A DNA stretch of 64,000 bases from Aquipseudomonas alcaligenes MRY13-0052 (GTDB lineage: Bacteria; Pseudomonadota; Gammaproteobacteria; Pseudomonadales; Pseudomonadaceae). The position numbers and the translations under genes are program-made. Below are positions 54,866 through 62,432 of the stretch, piece by piece. Position 1 is the first letter of the stretch. Each line of letters opens with the position of its first letter. The notes beneath the pieces were generated by a model that was not told the origin of the DNA, ran no database searches, and saw nothing but the letters and a program-made list of their open reading frames with translations. Location: the NCBI GenBank assembly GCA_000474255.1, contig BATO01000015.1, positions 1 through 64,000 of the forward strand, given 5' to 3'.

Positions 54866-56673
54866 TGGAGCTCGTCGACTTTCTGCGTGAAACGCAGGCA
54901 GCGATCCGCGATGAAGTTGAAAAGGATATCGGCCCAGGGGAAGCCCCTATTCCTCCTGAGGCCGTATTCACCGAGCATGTCATGACACATATGGCAGACG
55001 AGGGAATCACCTTTGAACCAACTGTCTGCCATTACGAAGCGAAGGTAGGTACGTACAAGGTAAAAATCAGCGGCTACTCCGTATCCGACACTACTGATGA
55101 TTCTGGCAACCCAGACCGTCTCGATCTTTTTGTCAGTCTGTACAAGGGAGTAGATGAGCTGGAGCCGCTTCCAGATTCCGAAGCAGGAAAGGCTGCCAAA
55201 GAAGGGCTGCAGTTTCTGAAGTTCTGCGCAACAGGCCAGCTATCCGGCAAGCTCGATGAAACCAACGATGCCTATGCCCTTGTTACCGAAGTCGAGCGCA
55301 TCTTCAAGACGCTGGATAGCATCCGCATTTTCGTCATCACGGATGCTGTAGCCAAGACGAGAAACTATGCACCGCAGGAGGTCGAGGGCAAGCAGGTCCG
55401 CTTGGAGATCATGGACATTCAACGCCTCTTCAACCACTGGCAGCAGGGGCGTCCACGGGATGAGCTGGTAGTCAACTTCAGAGACATCTGCGGGACTGCC
55501 CTTCCTAGCGTGTGGGTTCCTGGATCCGGTGACGATGAGTATGACTACGCCCTGACAGCCGTGCCCGGCGAGGCCCTGCGGTTCCTTTACGAAAAGTATG
55601 GCCCCCGTATCCTCGAGGCGAACGTGCGCTCCTTTCTGGGAGTTAGCAGCAAGGGAGTCAACAAGGGAATCCGTGACAGCCTGCGCGACCACCCCGACCG
55701 TTTCATGGCCTATAACAACGGCATCGTCGTTGTTGCTGACCAAGCCAAGCTCGACACCGCGGCAGATGGCTCGACAGGCATTCTCTGGCTCCAGGGCATG
55801 CAGATAGTCAATGGCGGCCAGACTACTGCATCCATCTACTTCGCCAAGAAAAAGCATCCGGACATCGATCTTAAGAATGTGCGGGTTCCAGCCAAGATCA
55901 TCGTGCTACGCTCCGGACAGGCTGACGATGAGGAACTGATTGCCAATATTTCGCGGTATGCGAACAGTCAGAACGTTGTCAAACAGTCCGACCTTTCCGC
56001 CAACAAGCCCTTCCATCGCGAGCTGGAAAAACTGTCCATGCGTACTTACTGCCCCGATGGCGTTGGACGCTGGTTCTACGAGCGCTCAGCTGGCAGCTAC
56101 AAGGTGATGCTGGAGAAGGAAGCAACTACCCCTGCACAGAAGAAAAAACTCCAGGCGACAATTCCCCCTTATCGCAAACTTACCAAGCCCGACCTAGCCA
56201 AATTCCTGTTTGCCTGGGATCAGAAGCCCCATATCGTCAGCCTCGGCAGTCAGAAAAACTTCCAGGCATTCATGGATGAGCTGATGGAAAGGGAAAGTGC
56301 TGGTGAGAACGTGATACCGGATCAGGAGCAGTACAAACAGATGATCGCGAAGGCGATCCTGTTCAAGTCAGCTCATAAGATCATCCGCCCCATGTTCCCG
56401 GCATTCCAAGCCAACATCACGTCCTACACAGTTTCGATTCTAGCGCTCAAGCTGGGGGCAACCCTAAATCTGAATCGCATCTGGCAGGAGCAATCGATAT
56501 CGCCGCAGCTTCATCGTCAGATCGCGATATGGGCGGAAGAAGTCAATGAGGCACTTCATCGTGGGGCTGGTGGGAAAATGATCTCCGAATGGGCCAAGAA
56601 AATCGAATGCTGGTGGAGAGTGAGAGATACATCCTACTCTTCGGAGTTAAGTGGCATCACCGAACTATCCTGA
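54865..56673 (+). CDS. AIPR-family protein (abortive phage resistance)
   Basis: 602 residues. The middle (MAYNNGIVVVADQAKL, MQIVNGGQTTASIYFAKKK, NISRYANSQNVVKQSDLSANKPFHREL) carries the AIPR signature. The start overlaps the upstream stop (TGATG), preceded by AGGAG. AIPR proteins are known from phage-resistance loci and accompany Z1 systems; their activity is not established. It is the last gene of the operon. Confidence 0.92.
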   Translation: MELVDFLRETQAAIRDEVEKDIGPGEAPIPPEAVFTEHVMTHMADEGITFEPTVCHYEAKVGTYKVKISGYSVSDTTDDSGNPDRLDLFVSLYKGVDELEPLPDSEAGKAAKEGLQFLKFCATGQLSGKLDETNDAYALVTEVERIFKTLDSIRIFVITDAVAKTRNYAPQEVEGKQVRLEIMDIQRLFNHWQQGRPRDELVVNFRDICGTALPSVWVPGSGDDEYDYALTAVPGEALRFLYEKYGPRILEANVRSFLGVSSKGVNKGIRDSLRDHPDRFMAYNNGIVVVADQAKLDTAADGSTGILWLQGMQIVNGGQTTASIYFAKKKHPDIDLKNVRVPAKIIVLRSGQADDEELIANISRYANSQNVVKQSDLSANKPFHRELEKLSMRTYCPDGVGRWFYERSAGSYKVMLEKEATTPAQKKKLQATIPPYRKLTKPDLAKFLFAWDQKPHIVSLGSQKNFQAFMDELMERESAGENVIPDQEQYKQMIAKAILFKSAHKIIRPMFPAFQANITSYTVSILALKLGATLNLNRIWQEQSISPQLHRQIAIWAEEVNEALHRGAGGKMISEWAKKIECWWRVRDTSYSSELSGITELS

Positions 56674-56826
56674 CAGTTTTTTAGGACGACTAAAGTGGCC
56701 GAGGCCACCACACCGACATCCCACTGATAAAGAGCGGTGATGTGGGAGTTGGCGGGGCCTCGCCTGTAGGCATTGAACACTCTCTTGCGCGGCCTCGAAT
56801 GCAGTGCAGATTGAGTAAGATGTGAA
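56674..56826. other. Intergenic stretch right of the restriction island
   Basis: 153 bases between convergent genes. It contains imperfect GGCC-rich inverted segments (56697-56718, 56753-56771) but no strong terminator. The right boundary of the restriction island probably lies here, but no repeat marks it. Confidence 0.35.
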
Positions 56827-57453
56827 TCAATTTTTGCAGAGCGCCTGCGGCGCCTCGGTGGCGTCGAGTGGGAACGGCACAACCATAGGCGACTTACCGA
56901 ATGTCATCAGGTGGTACATGCCAAAACCACATACGAGCTGTTCTCCACTAATACCCACTCCAACAAACAGCTCGTAATCTTGCCCCGACTCCAGTTGGAA
57001 TACCTTGGCTTGCGCAGGGCATGTGGAGTAGGTGCTTCCGAGACTACCGACTGCCGCCCCCAAGGTCGCTACCTGAAAAGGAAGATCGGCCCTGACACGG
57101 TATTCGGTGACGATCTCGGTATACAGCCCTTCCCCCATCCGCACGGCCCCAACGTACTGGACCAGCTTAGGCGCCACCCGCTCCGGCATGCCCAAGCTCG
57201 TGGGCTTCAGAGGAAATTGCGGATGATTGATATTTGGATGCCCCTCTTCCGAGAAGCGTCCGGCCTCGGCCATTTTATGACGCAAGACGGGAGCGCAACT
57301 GCCGTTGATGCTGTCTCCGAAAACCGAGGAGTTGGTGATGACCCGTACCCGCGCAGTGCCCTCTTGCCGAGTGGGCTCAACATAGGGCTCGGAAGGAATG
57401 CCGGAACAACCGGCAAGCATTGCGGCAGTCAGAAACAAAGCGGCTGTGCGCAT
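56827..57453 (-). CDS. Lipoprotein of unknown function
   Basis: 208 residues. Signal peptide with lipobox AMLAGC (Cys about residue 16). AAGGA lies seven bases before the ATG at 57453; another ATG two codons upstream is too close. The protein has five further Cys and beta-rich character. Family not recognised. It precedes the tRNA fragment on the chromosome side of the integration site. Confidence 0.72.
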   Translation of the reverse strand: MRTAALFLTAAMLAGCSGIPSEPYVEPTRQEGTARVRVITNSSVFGDSINGSCAPVLRHKMAEAGRFSEEGHPNINHPQFPLKPTSLGMPERVAPKLVQYVGAVRMGEGLYTEIVTEYRVRADLPFQVATLGAAVGSLGSTYSTCPAQAKVFQLESGQDYELFVGVGISGEQLVCGFGMYHLMTFGKSPMVVPFPLDATEAPQALCKN

Positions 57454-57555
57454 TCTCATGTCCTTATGGATTGAAGCCGGAGTTGCGCTCGGGCAACACG
57501 GCATACAAAGGCGCTGCTTTATCGAAGCGCAGCCTGGTATAGAAAGAGGGAAAAC

Positions 57556-57590
57556 GAAAAAGGCCCAAGTCTTTCGACTTGGGCCTTTCT
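57556..57590. terminator. Bidirectional terminator next to tRNA fragment
   Basis: AGGCCCAAGTC, loop TTTC, GACTTGGGCCT form an 11-bp stem flanked by A and T runs on both sides. It lies directly after the 3' end of the tRNA-Pro fragment (minus strand), so it is most likely the original terminator of that tRNA gene. Confidence 0.85.
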
Positions 57591-57597
57591 CTAAATA

Positions 57598-57644
57598 TGG
57601 TCGGGACGGAGTGATTCGAACACTCGACCCCTTGCACCCCATGC
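57598..57644 (-). repeat. 3' half of tRNA-Pro(GGG), island attachment site
   Basis: On the minus strand the sequence from GCATGGGGTGCAAGGGG through the T-arm GAGTGTTCGAATCACTC to the acceptor CGTCCCGACCA equals the 3' half of Pseudomonas tRNA-Pro with GGG anticodon. The 5' half is absent; sequence diverges beyond 57644. With an integrase gene 190 bases away this is one att copy of a tRNA-integrated element. The complete tRNA gene should lie at the other end, to the right of the window. Confidence 0.82.
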
Positions 57645-57769
57645 GCTTATTTAGTGGATTCCCGCAGATCGTATCGGACACTACCGGACAGCTTAAACCC
57701 TAGTGAATAAGGGGCTTACAGGCTAATCTTGCATCCCATAGCGTCCAATACCGTCCACCACCAGCCAAG

Positions 57770-57800
57770 CGATTCGGTGGGGCAAAAGTGGGGCAAAATT
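57770..57800. repeat. Tandem TGGGGCAAAA repeats (arm-type site)
   Basis: GGTGGGGCAAAAGTGGGGCAAAAT contains two consecutive copies of TGGGGCAAAA between the att fragment and the integrase start. Direct repeats here are usual arm-binding sites for P4-type integrases. The rest of the 57645-57832 gap shows nothing else. Confidence 0.5.
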
Positions 57801-57832
57801 CCAAGTCAACCGAATCAGGCAAGGGGTAGAGT

Positions 57833-59230
57833 GTGGCGAAGCTGACAGCGAAACAGTTGGAGGCGCTAACCGAATCCGACGATGGCAAGACACTTCGCGA
57901 GGACGGCGGCCTGGTCGCCAAAGTCCGTGCCGGCATTCGCGGCGTCACTGTCCTGTTTCGCTATGAGTTCAAACTGGATGGAGTCAAACGCGACCACCGC
58001 CTGGGTAGCTGGCCGAAAAAGTCTCTGGCTCAGATTCGCGCCGAACGTGATGAGGTAAAAGCCACAGCATCGAAAGGGGTTGATCCAACCGCAGCGCGAA
58101 AAGCAGCAAAGATCGAAGCTCAAGCCGCAATCGCTGCGACCATCGCTGAGGCGGAACGGCAAGCCGCAGAAAATAAAACAGTGGCCGACCTGTTTGACGA
58201 GTGGATACGCGACGGCGTCTCCCGCCAGGACGGCAATGCCGAGCTGATCCGCAGCTTCAAGAAGGACGTCCTACCTCTTATTGGCAAAAAGCCGCTGCGC
58301 AACCTGACTGAGAAGGATCTGCTCGCCGTGCTGCGAACGGTCAAATCTCGCGGCCTTAATCGCACCGTCGTCATCCGCAGCAAGGATATCGGCCAGATGC
58401 TGCGCTGGGCCGAGAAACGCAAACCATGGCGAGGCCTGATGGCTGACGGTAATCCTGCCGACCTGATCGACGTCAATAAGCTGCTCGACCATGACTACGA
58501 AGAACAGCGTGACCGCCTCCTCTCCCCTGATGAGATTCGAGAGCTGCGTGACATCCTCGAAAGCCTGGAGAAAGCTTACGAAGCCCTACCCGCAGGCCAA
58601 AAGTATTCGGGCATTCGCCCGGTCAACACGAGAGTCCAATGCGCCCTGTGGATCTGCCTGAGCACTCTGTGCCGTATTGGGGAGCTGCTTAAGGCCGAGT
58701 GGCGCTATGTGGACCTGGAGAAAGGAACTTGGTTCATCCCAGCCGAAGCCACTAAAGGCCATAAAGGCAAGCGCCAGGATCACCATGTGTTTCTGTCAGC
58801 GTTTTCCATCGCACAGTTCCAGCAGCTGCAGAATGAGACCGGTAATACACCGTTCTGCTTCCCAAGCAAGGACAACCAAAGCCACGTCGACACTAAGACT
58901 GTCAGCAAGCTCATCGGTGACCGGCAGTGCCGATTCAAGAACCGCAGCAAGCCTCTGGCCGGCCGACATCATGACGACTCACTGGTACTGAGCAAGGGGG
59001 CCAAGGGGGAATGGACGCCACATGACCTGCGCCGCACAGGTGCGACCATGATGCAGGAGCTGGGTGTGACGCTAGAAATCATCGACCGATGCCAGAACCA
59101 TTTGCTGGGAGGCTCCAAGGTTCGCCGACATTACTTGCATCATGATTATGCCAAAGAAAAAACTGAGGCCTGGAATGCGCTTGGAGCACACATTGAAAAC
59201 ATTCTCATGCGCCGAAAAGCCCCCGTGTGA
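57833..59230 (+). CDS. P4-type tyrosine integrase
   Basis: 465 residues from a GTG start with AGGGG upstream. The DUF4102-like N-terminal arm domain is followed by a core-binding domain and the catalytic domain with Arg281 (LCRIGELL), His397-x-x-Arg400 (HDLRRTGATMM) and Tyr434 (RRHYLHHDY). It would integrate and excise the island at the tRNA-Pro 3' end. It is not an integron integrase; the extra motif of IntI is not seen. Confidence 0.92.
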   Translation: MAKLTAKQLEALTESDDGKTLREDGGLVAKVRAGIRGVTVLFRYEFKLDGVKRDHRLGSWPKKSLAQIRAERDEVKATASKGVDPTAARKAAKIEAQAAIAATIAEAERQAAENKTVADLFDEWIRDGVSRQDGNAELIRSFKKDVLPLIGKKPLRNLTEKDLLAVLRTVKSRGLNRTVVIRSKDIGQMLRWAEKRKPWRGLMADGNPADLIDVNKLLDHDYEEQRDRLLSPDEIRELRDILESLEKAYEALPAGQKYSGIRPVNTRVQCALWICLSTLCRIGELLKAEWRYVDLEKGTWFIPAEATKGHKGKRQDHHVFLSAFSIAQFQQLQNETGNTPFCFPSKDNQSHVDTKTVSKLIGDRQCRFKNRSKPLAGRHHDDSLVLSKGAKGEWTPHDLRRTGATMMQELGVTLEIIDRCQNHLLGGSKVRRHYLHHDYAKEKTEAWNALGAHIENILMRRKAPV

Positions 59231-59303
59231 GCCGCATCACCCTCACTCAAACACACGCGCCCACAAGCTGCACTGCGCCACCGTTCGCGGTGAAGAGAGA
59301 AAA

Positions 59304-59356
59304 GCGCAGCCCAGCAAACGAAGTAAGCGACAGTTGAGCGTGTAGTTGGGCTGCGC
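59304..59356 (-). other. Putative integron attC site 1
   Basis: On the minus strand, directly after the stop of the next gene: GCCCAAC (R'' core, RYYYAAC) ... GCTGGGC within a 12-base inverted repeat GCGCAGCCCAAC/GCTGGGCTGCGC. GCCCAAC is the exact complement of GTTGGGC at the start of the same gene unit (60059-60053), the signature of a gene cassette. Confidence 0.5.
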
Positions 59357-59362
59357 ACAGCC

Positions 59363-60049
59363 TCATGTGAATATTTTATTTCCCGCATATAGCGTTGCAA
59401 TTATCCCTACAATTCCGAGCAAAGCTTCTGCGTAGCTAAATATTTTTCCACGAACAATACTGGCGGAGCGAAAGTCATTATATTTGAGATAAAGTCTAAA
59501 TATATATCCTGAAAGACCCAGATTTCCATGACAGCTTGTTGCGGCACAATATTTAAAATATGTAGAGAAGTGATTCTCCACAAGCTTTTTTGATATTTTC
59601 GTGGGACAGCCATATCGAGCAATTACTATATCTTTCTCATTCATGCTCATTGCTTTTGATGTGTAGGGCGCTACAAAAACGCAAACAGAACCCGTGATAT
59701 CTTGTGAGAACCATAAAGTTGCGGAACTTTCAGCCAGCAGCTCCGCCTTTGGATTTCCTTTATCCTCATAATTGGCTCCACTTACATTAAGCAGACGCCA
59801 CCCAGTACTTATCTGGATTTGATTTTTTATATTTGAGCATCTGAAATTATTTTCATTAAATGGTGGATATTGTAGATTGCTGGTCAAGTATATTGATCCC
59901 AGCTCGTCTTTTTGCTTCTTGAGGCCGTCTAGCTCGTTATAGGTAGATCTTACCAGTTCCTCTAGATCATTCCAGGCGACTCGACTTATAAAGGATTTTA
60001 TTCGCCCCCTCTCTAAAGTATTTGCTGCATTATTTAGATGCTTTATCAT
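59363..60049 (-). CDS. AT-rich cassette-like gene, unknown protein
   Basis: 228 residues starting MIKHLNNAAN. A single hydrophobic segment near the C-terminus (LLGIVGIIATLYAG) suggests membrane anchoring. Low GC and non-chromosomal codon use. The gene is framed by GTTGGGC just before its ATG and GCCCAAC just after its stop. No family recognised. Confidence 0.6.
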   Translation of the reverse strand: MIKHLNNAANTLERGRIKSFISRVAWNDLEELVRSTYNELDGLKKQKDELGSIYLTSNLQYPPFNENNFRCSNIKNQIQISTGWRLLNVSGANYEDKGNPKAELLAESSATLWFSQDITGSVCVFVAPYTSKAMSMNEKDIVIARYGCPTKISKKLVENHFSTYFKYCAATSCHGNLGLSGYIFRLYLKYNDFRSASIVRGKIFSYAEALLGIVGIIATLYAGNKIFT

Positions 60050-60052
60050 AGA

Positions 60053-60121
60053 GCCCAACGCTTGATTAAATTCCGAAACTTAGTCCGCCCAGCGAGCTCA
60101 GCTGGCGGCCTGAGCCTATTA
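60053..60121 (-). other. Putative integron attC site 2
   Basis: Between two minus-strand genes: a GC-rich hairpin CCGCCAGC/GCTGGGCGG, then TTTAATCAAGCGTTGGGC, ending in GTTGGGC (R' core, GTTRRRY). The segment TCAAGCGTTRRRY is the typical 3' end of attC sites. Confidence 0.55.
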
Positions 60122-60541
60122 TCACACTTCATCTCGTGCGACATATATATCCACACCAAGCCGATCGCATAGAGCCGTGTATTCACAGATTGAATTTACT
60201 ATTTTCTGAAGCCTCAGAATGTTTCCTTCAGTTGTTTCTCTTGAATAGCCGAAAACCTCCGATTCGCGAAGAATATCTTTTGAAAGCTCTGTCTTGATGC
60301 TTTCATCTATGGCTTCTTTATTTTCGACGATAACTCTGAAATCTGAAAAAGATTCTATTTTCCCATCTGTCAGGTAGCGAATTAAGTACCCAAACTCGCT
60401 GACCGCAAGACGGTGCATAGAGAGACCTCCATACCCGTTAAAGGTCATGCCAATCTCCGTCATGAACTCTTGGACTTTGGCAGTACCCGGGCAGACTTTC
60501 TTCTTTGCTCTCAGGTTCCTGAATTTCTCCAGAACTCGCAC
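60122..60541 (-). CDS. AT-rich cassette-like gene, unknown protein
   Basis: 139 residues from GTG with AAGGAGGAATC directly before it, a strong ribosome site. Soluble, helical. No family recognised. Short gene between attC-like sequences, minus strand like its neighbours. Confidence 0.62.
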   Translation of the reverse strand: MRVLEKFRNLRAKKKVCPGTAKVQEFMTEIGMTFNGYGGLSMHRLAVSEFGYLIRYLTDGKIESFSDFRVIVENKEAIDESIKTELSKDILRESEVFGYSRETTEGNILRLQKIVNSICEYTALCDRLGVDIYVARDEV

Positions 60542-60554
60542 GATTCCTCCTTGT

Positions 60555-60612
60555 GCATAGCGTTTGAATTCACCGGCCGCCTATGGCGGTCCGGTGGAAT
60601 GAATGGTTAACC
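60555..60612 (-). other. Putative integron attC site 3
   Basis: GGTTAACCATTCATTCCACC, hairpin CACCGGACCGCC/GGCGGCCGGTG, then GAATTCAAACGCTATGC on the minus strand. Layout matches attC (imperfect R'' and L'' boxes, central palindrome, L' and R' boxes). The R' core is degenerate (GCTATGC). Confidence 0.45.
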
Positions 60613-61422
60613 AAGCTCACGCTCCTGCGGTCGCTCGTCGGACGAAGCAGTGATCTCCACGATGGCAAAGCCGCGCGGGTCGTCGATAAAGTTGTCGGCG
60701 AACTCTTCCGGTGGATCCAGCACCCATCCAATGCGCTTATAAATCAGCTCAACAATGTCGCGGACTTGTCCTTTCAAGTTGGCACCCTCTTTGCCATTGC
60801 AAAAACGGTCTAAGAACTGAAAATGAGAGTCGTGATTTGCGCAAAGAGGTATTTTTGCTTCTTTGCAAAAAATTGGATTTCCTTGATGTATCGGAAAACC
60901 GTGCTGGTAGAGAGGCTGGCACGCCTTAATGCGCTTGACTGAGTATGACAGAGCGTCCGCAGCATCGAACAAAAGATACTGCGCGATATCTCCCGAGTGT
61001 GGCAGACCGCTATAGATAATTGGTTTAACCCCACCCCGCTTGTAGACCGAATTACCAAAGCGGAACTGTATTGTCTTGATGTTCGCCAAGAACTCTAGCT
61101 GATGTGGTTCGATTGACCAGTAGTCATTCCCTTTCTTCGCCTGAACAAAGCAAGCCTTTGCTTGAACCAGCCTGCCAGCTGAGTCCAATTTTTTGTAAAC
61201 ATAAAGAACGTCACCAAGCTCGCACTTTTCACGCCCTGCTATAGCAGTTGGGTTTACGAAGAATGCGTAAGGGCGTTGATGTATGAACCCAGCTCGTACC
61301 TTCACGAGTGGCGTCTGAGCGATCTTTCCCGCCGCTGTAACGTAGCGTCGGACTATGTCTGGCTCAGTCCCTCCTGCGGCGATCGCAGCTGAAAGTTCAC
61401 TATCAAGTTGCTGGGCTATCAA
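60607..61422 (-). CDS. Possible Mrr-like nuclease-fold protein
   Basis: 271 residues from a TTG with GAGGA six bases upstream. ELGDVLYVYK followed by CFVQAKKGNDYW resembles the Asp..QxK active site of Mrr-type PD-(D/E)XK nucleases. Two CxxC-like or HxxC features are not obvious. The remainder is unknown. Cassette-like, AT-rich. Confidence 0.55.
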   Translation of the reverse strand: MIAQQLDSELSAAIAAGGTEPDIVRRYVTAAGKIAQTPLVKVRAGFIHQRPYAFFVNPTAIAGREKCELGDVLYVYKKLDSAGRLVQAKACFVQAKKGNDYWSIEPHQLEFLANIKTIQFRFGNSVYKRGGVKPIIYSGLPHSGDIAQYLLFDAADALSYSVKRIKACQPLYQHGFPIHQGNPIFCKEAKIPLCANHDSHFQFLDRFCNGKEGANLKGQVRDIVELIYKRIGWVLDPPEEFADNFIDDPRGFAIVEITASSDERPQERELG

Positions 61423-61438
61423 GACGATTCCTCAAGGT

Positions 61439-61503
61439 AGCTGACGTTTGGTTAAGGGCCGGCTTTAGCCAGTCCCGAGTGAGCGAAGCGAGCGGCTTTA
61501 ACC
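61439..61503 (-). other. Putative integron attC site 4
   Basis: On the minus strand GGTTAAAGCCGCTCGCTTCG (61503 leftward), then ACTCGGGACTGGCTAAAGCC and GGCCCTTAACCAAACGTCAG, making a long imperfect palindrome (GGTTAA/TTAACC outer arms) directly after the stop of the membrane-protein gene. The form is strongly reminiscent of Pseudomonas attC sites. Confidence 0.58.
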
Positions 61504-61508
61504 TTTTA

Positions 61509-62228
61509 TTAGCCTGCTGGCCTTAAATATGGAGTAAGTATCTCTGTGATCCCAAGCATGTCGAGAATAAATACCGCCTCGAAGAAAATAAAAACACACG
61601 GGACCATATAGGGAATGCAGTAGGTGAAAAATGCACGCGCACGATGGTAAATTCTGGGGATGCCAGTTATGCAGTAATCTTCTTTCATTTCAAGCGAAGC
61701 AAGGGCGAAGTCAACGCGAGTATGATTTTCGGAGTCAGTGCTTATTAGGTTGTATTGCTCGTGATATTTATTTAGAGCGAAGACGCCGCCGGATGCTGCT
61801 GATTGCTTCATGTCCGTGCGTAGATTTCTTATTAATTCTTTTATCTTATCCCCGCACTCATTTAGCGCCTGGGATCTAACCTCGTACCTTGCGGTAGAAT
61901 TTATCACTGAATAAACAAGAACGGCAACAGCTAAAAATATTTGCAGCATATTCAATGCTTTCGGTGCAAAAGCCAGTGATATATCAGAATTCTGCACTAG
62001 AGGTATAAATATTAGACCGAGTGAAAGTATTGTTGTTGTGAAAAACGAGAAATTGCTTTGCCGCTGAAGCCTGACAGATGCATTGAACCTGCATCGCGCA
62101 GTAACTCTCATGCTATTTAACAGCTTCTCAGCTGGGTCAGTTACAGCTTTTTCTAATGGCTTAAGGCTGAGCAGCCAAGACAAAAATTCCAAAAACAACT
62201 CCAGGGCTCTATAGGTTTTAGTTTTCAT
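61509..62228 (-). CDS. SLATT-type two-helix membrane protein
   Basis: 239 residues from ATG at 62228. Two close transmembrane helices (FFTTTILSLGLIFIPLV and MLQIFLAVAVLVYSVI) follow an N-terminal helix ARCRFNASVRLQRQSNFS, then NSTARYEVRSQALNECGDKIKELIRNL; this order is typical of the SLATT effector domain found with nucleotide-sensing defence systems. A further C-terminal membrane segment (YCIPYMVPCVFIFFEAVFIL) follows. No CD-NTase or SLOG partner is present. A longer frame from 62411 is unlikely to be coding. Confidence 0.6.
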   Translation of the reverse strand: MKTKTYRALELFLEFLSWLLSLKPLEKAVTDPAEKLLNSMRVTARCRFNASVRLQRQSNFSFFTTTILSLGLIFIPLVQNSDISLAFAPKALNMLQIFLAVAVLVYSVINSTARYEVRSQALNECGDKIKELIRNLRTDMKQSAASGGVFALNKYHEQYNLISTDSENHTRVDFALASLEMKEDYCITGIPRIYHRARAFFTYCIPYMVPCVFIFFEAVFILDMLGITEILTPYLRPAG

Positions 62229-62432
62229 GAAGGCTAACCAAAAAGAGACAACGCATACGGGGTAATTATTTCCGCCACTTTTTCTGATAACGCGCCTTGC
62301 GCATCTACAACTCTCTGATTGGCGTAGATGACGGGCTACAAACGCGCCATGAGGCCGGAGGCAAATGCAAAAGATTTTTGACACCGGCTTTCGTATCACC
62401 TGTACGTCCATACCGAAAGTATCAATGACACT

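Noticed and set aside
57833-59230. Integron integrase
   Set aside because: The integrase has the P4-type N-terminal domain and length (465 aa); it lacks the IntI-specific segment and lies next to a tRNA attachment site.
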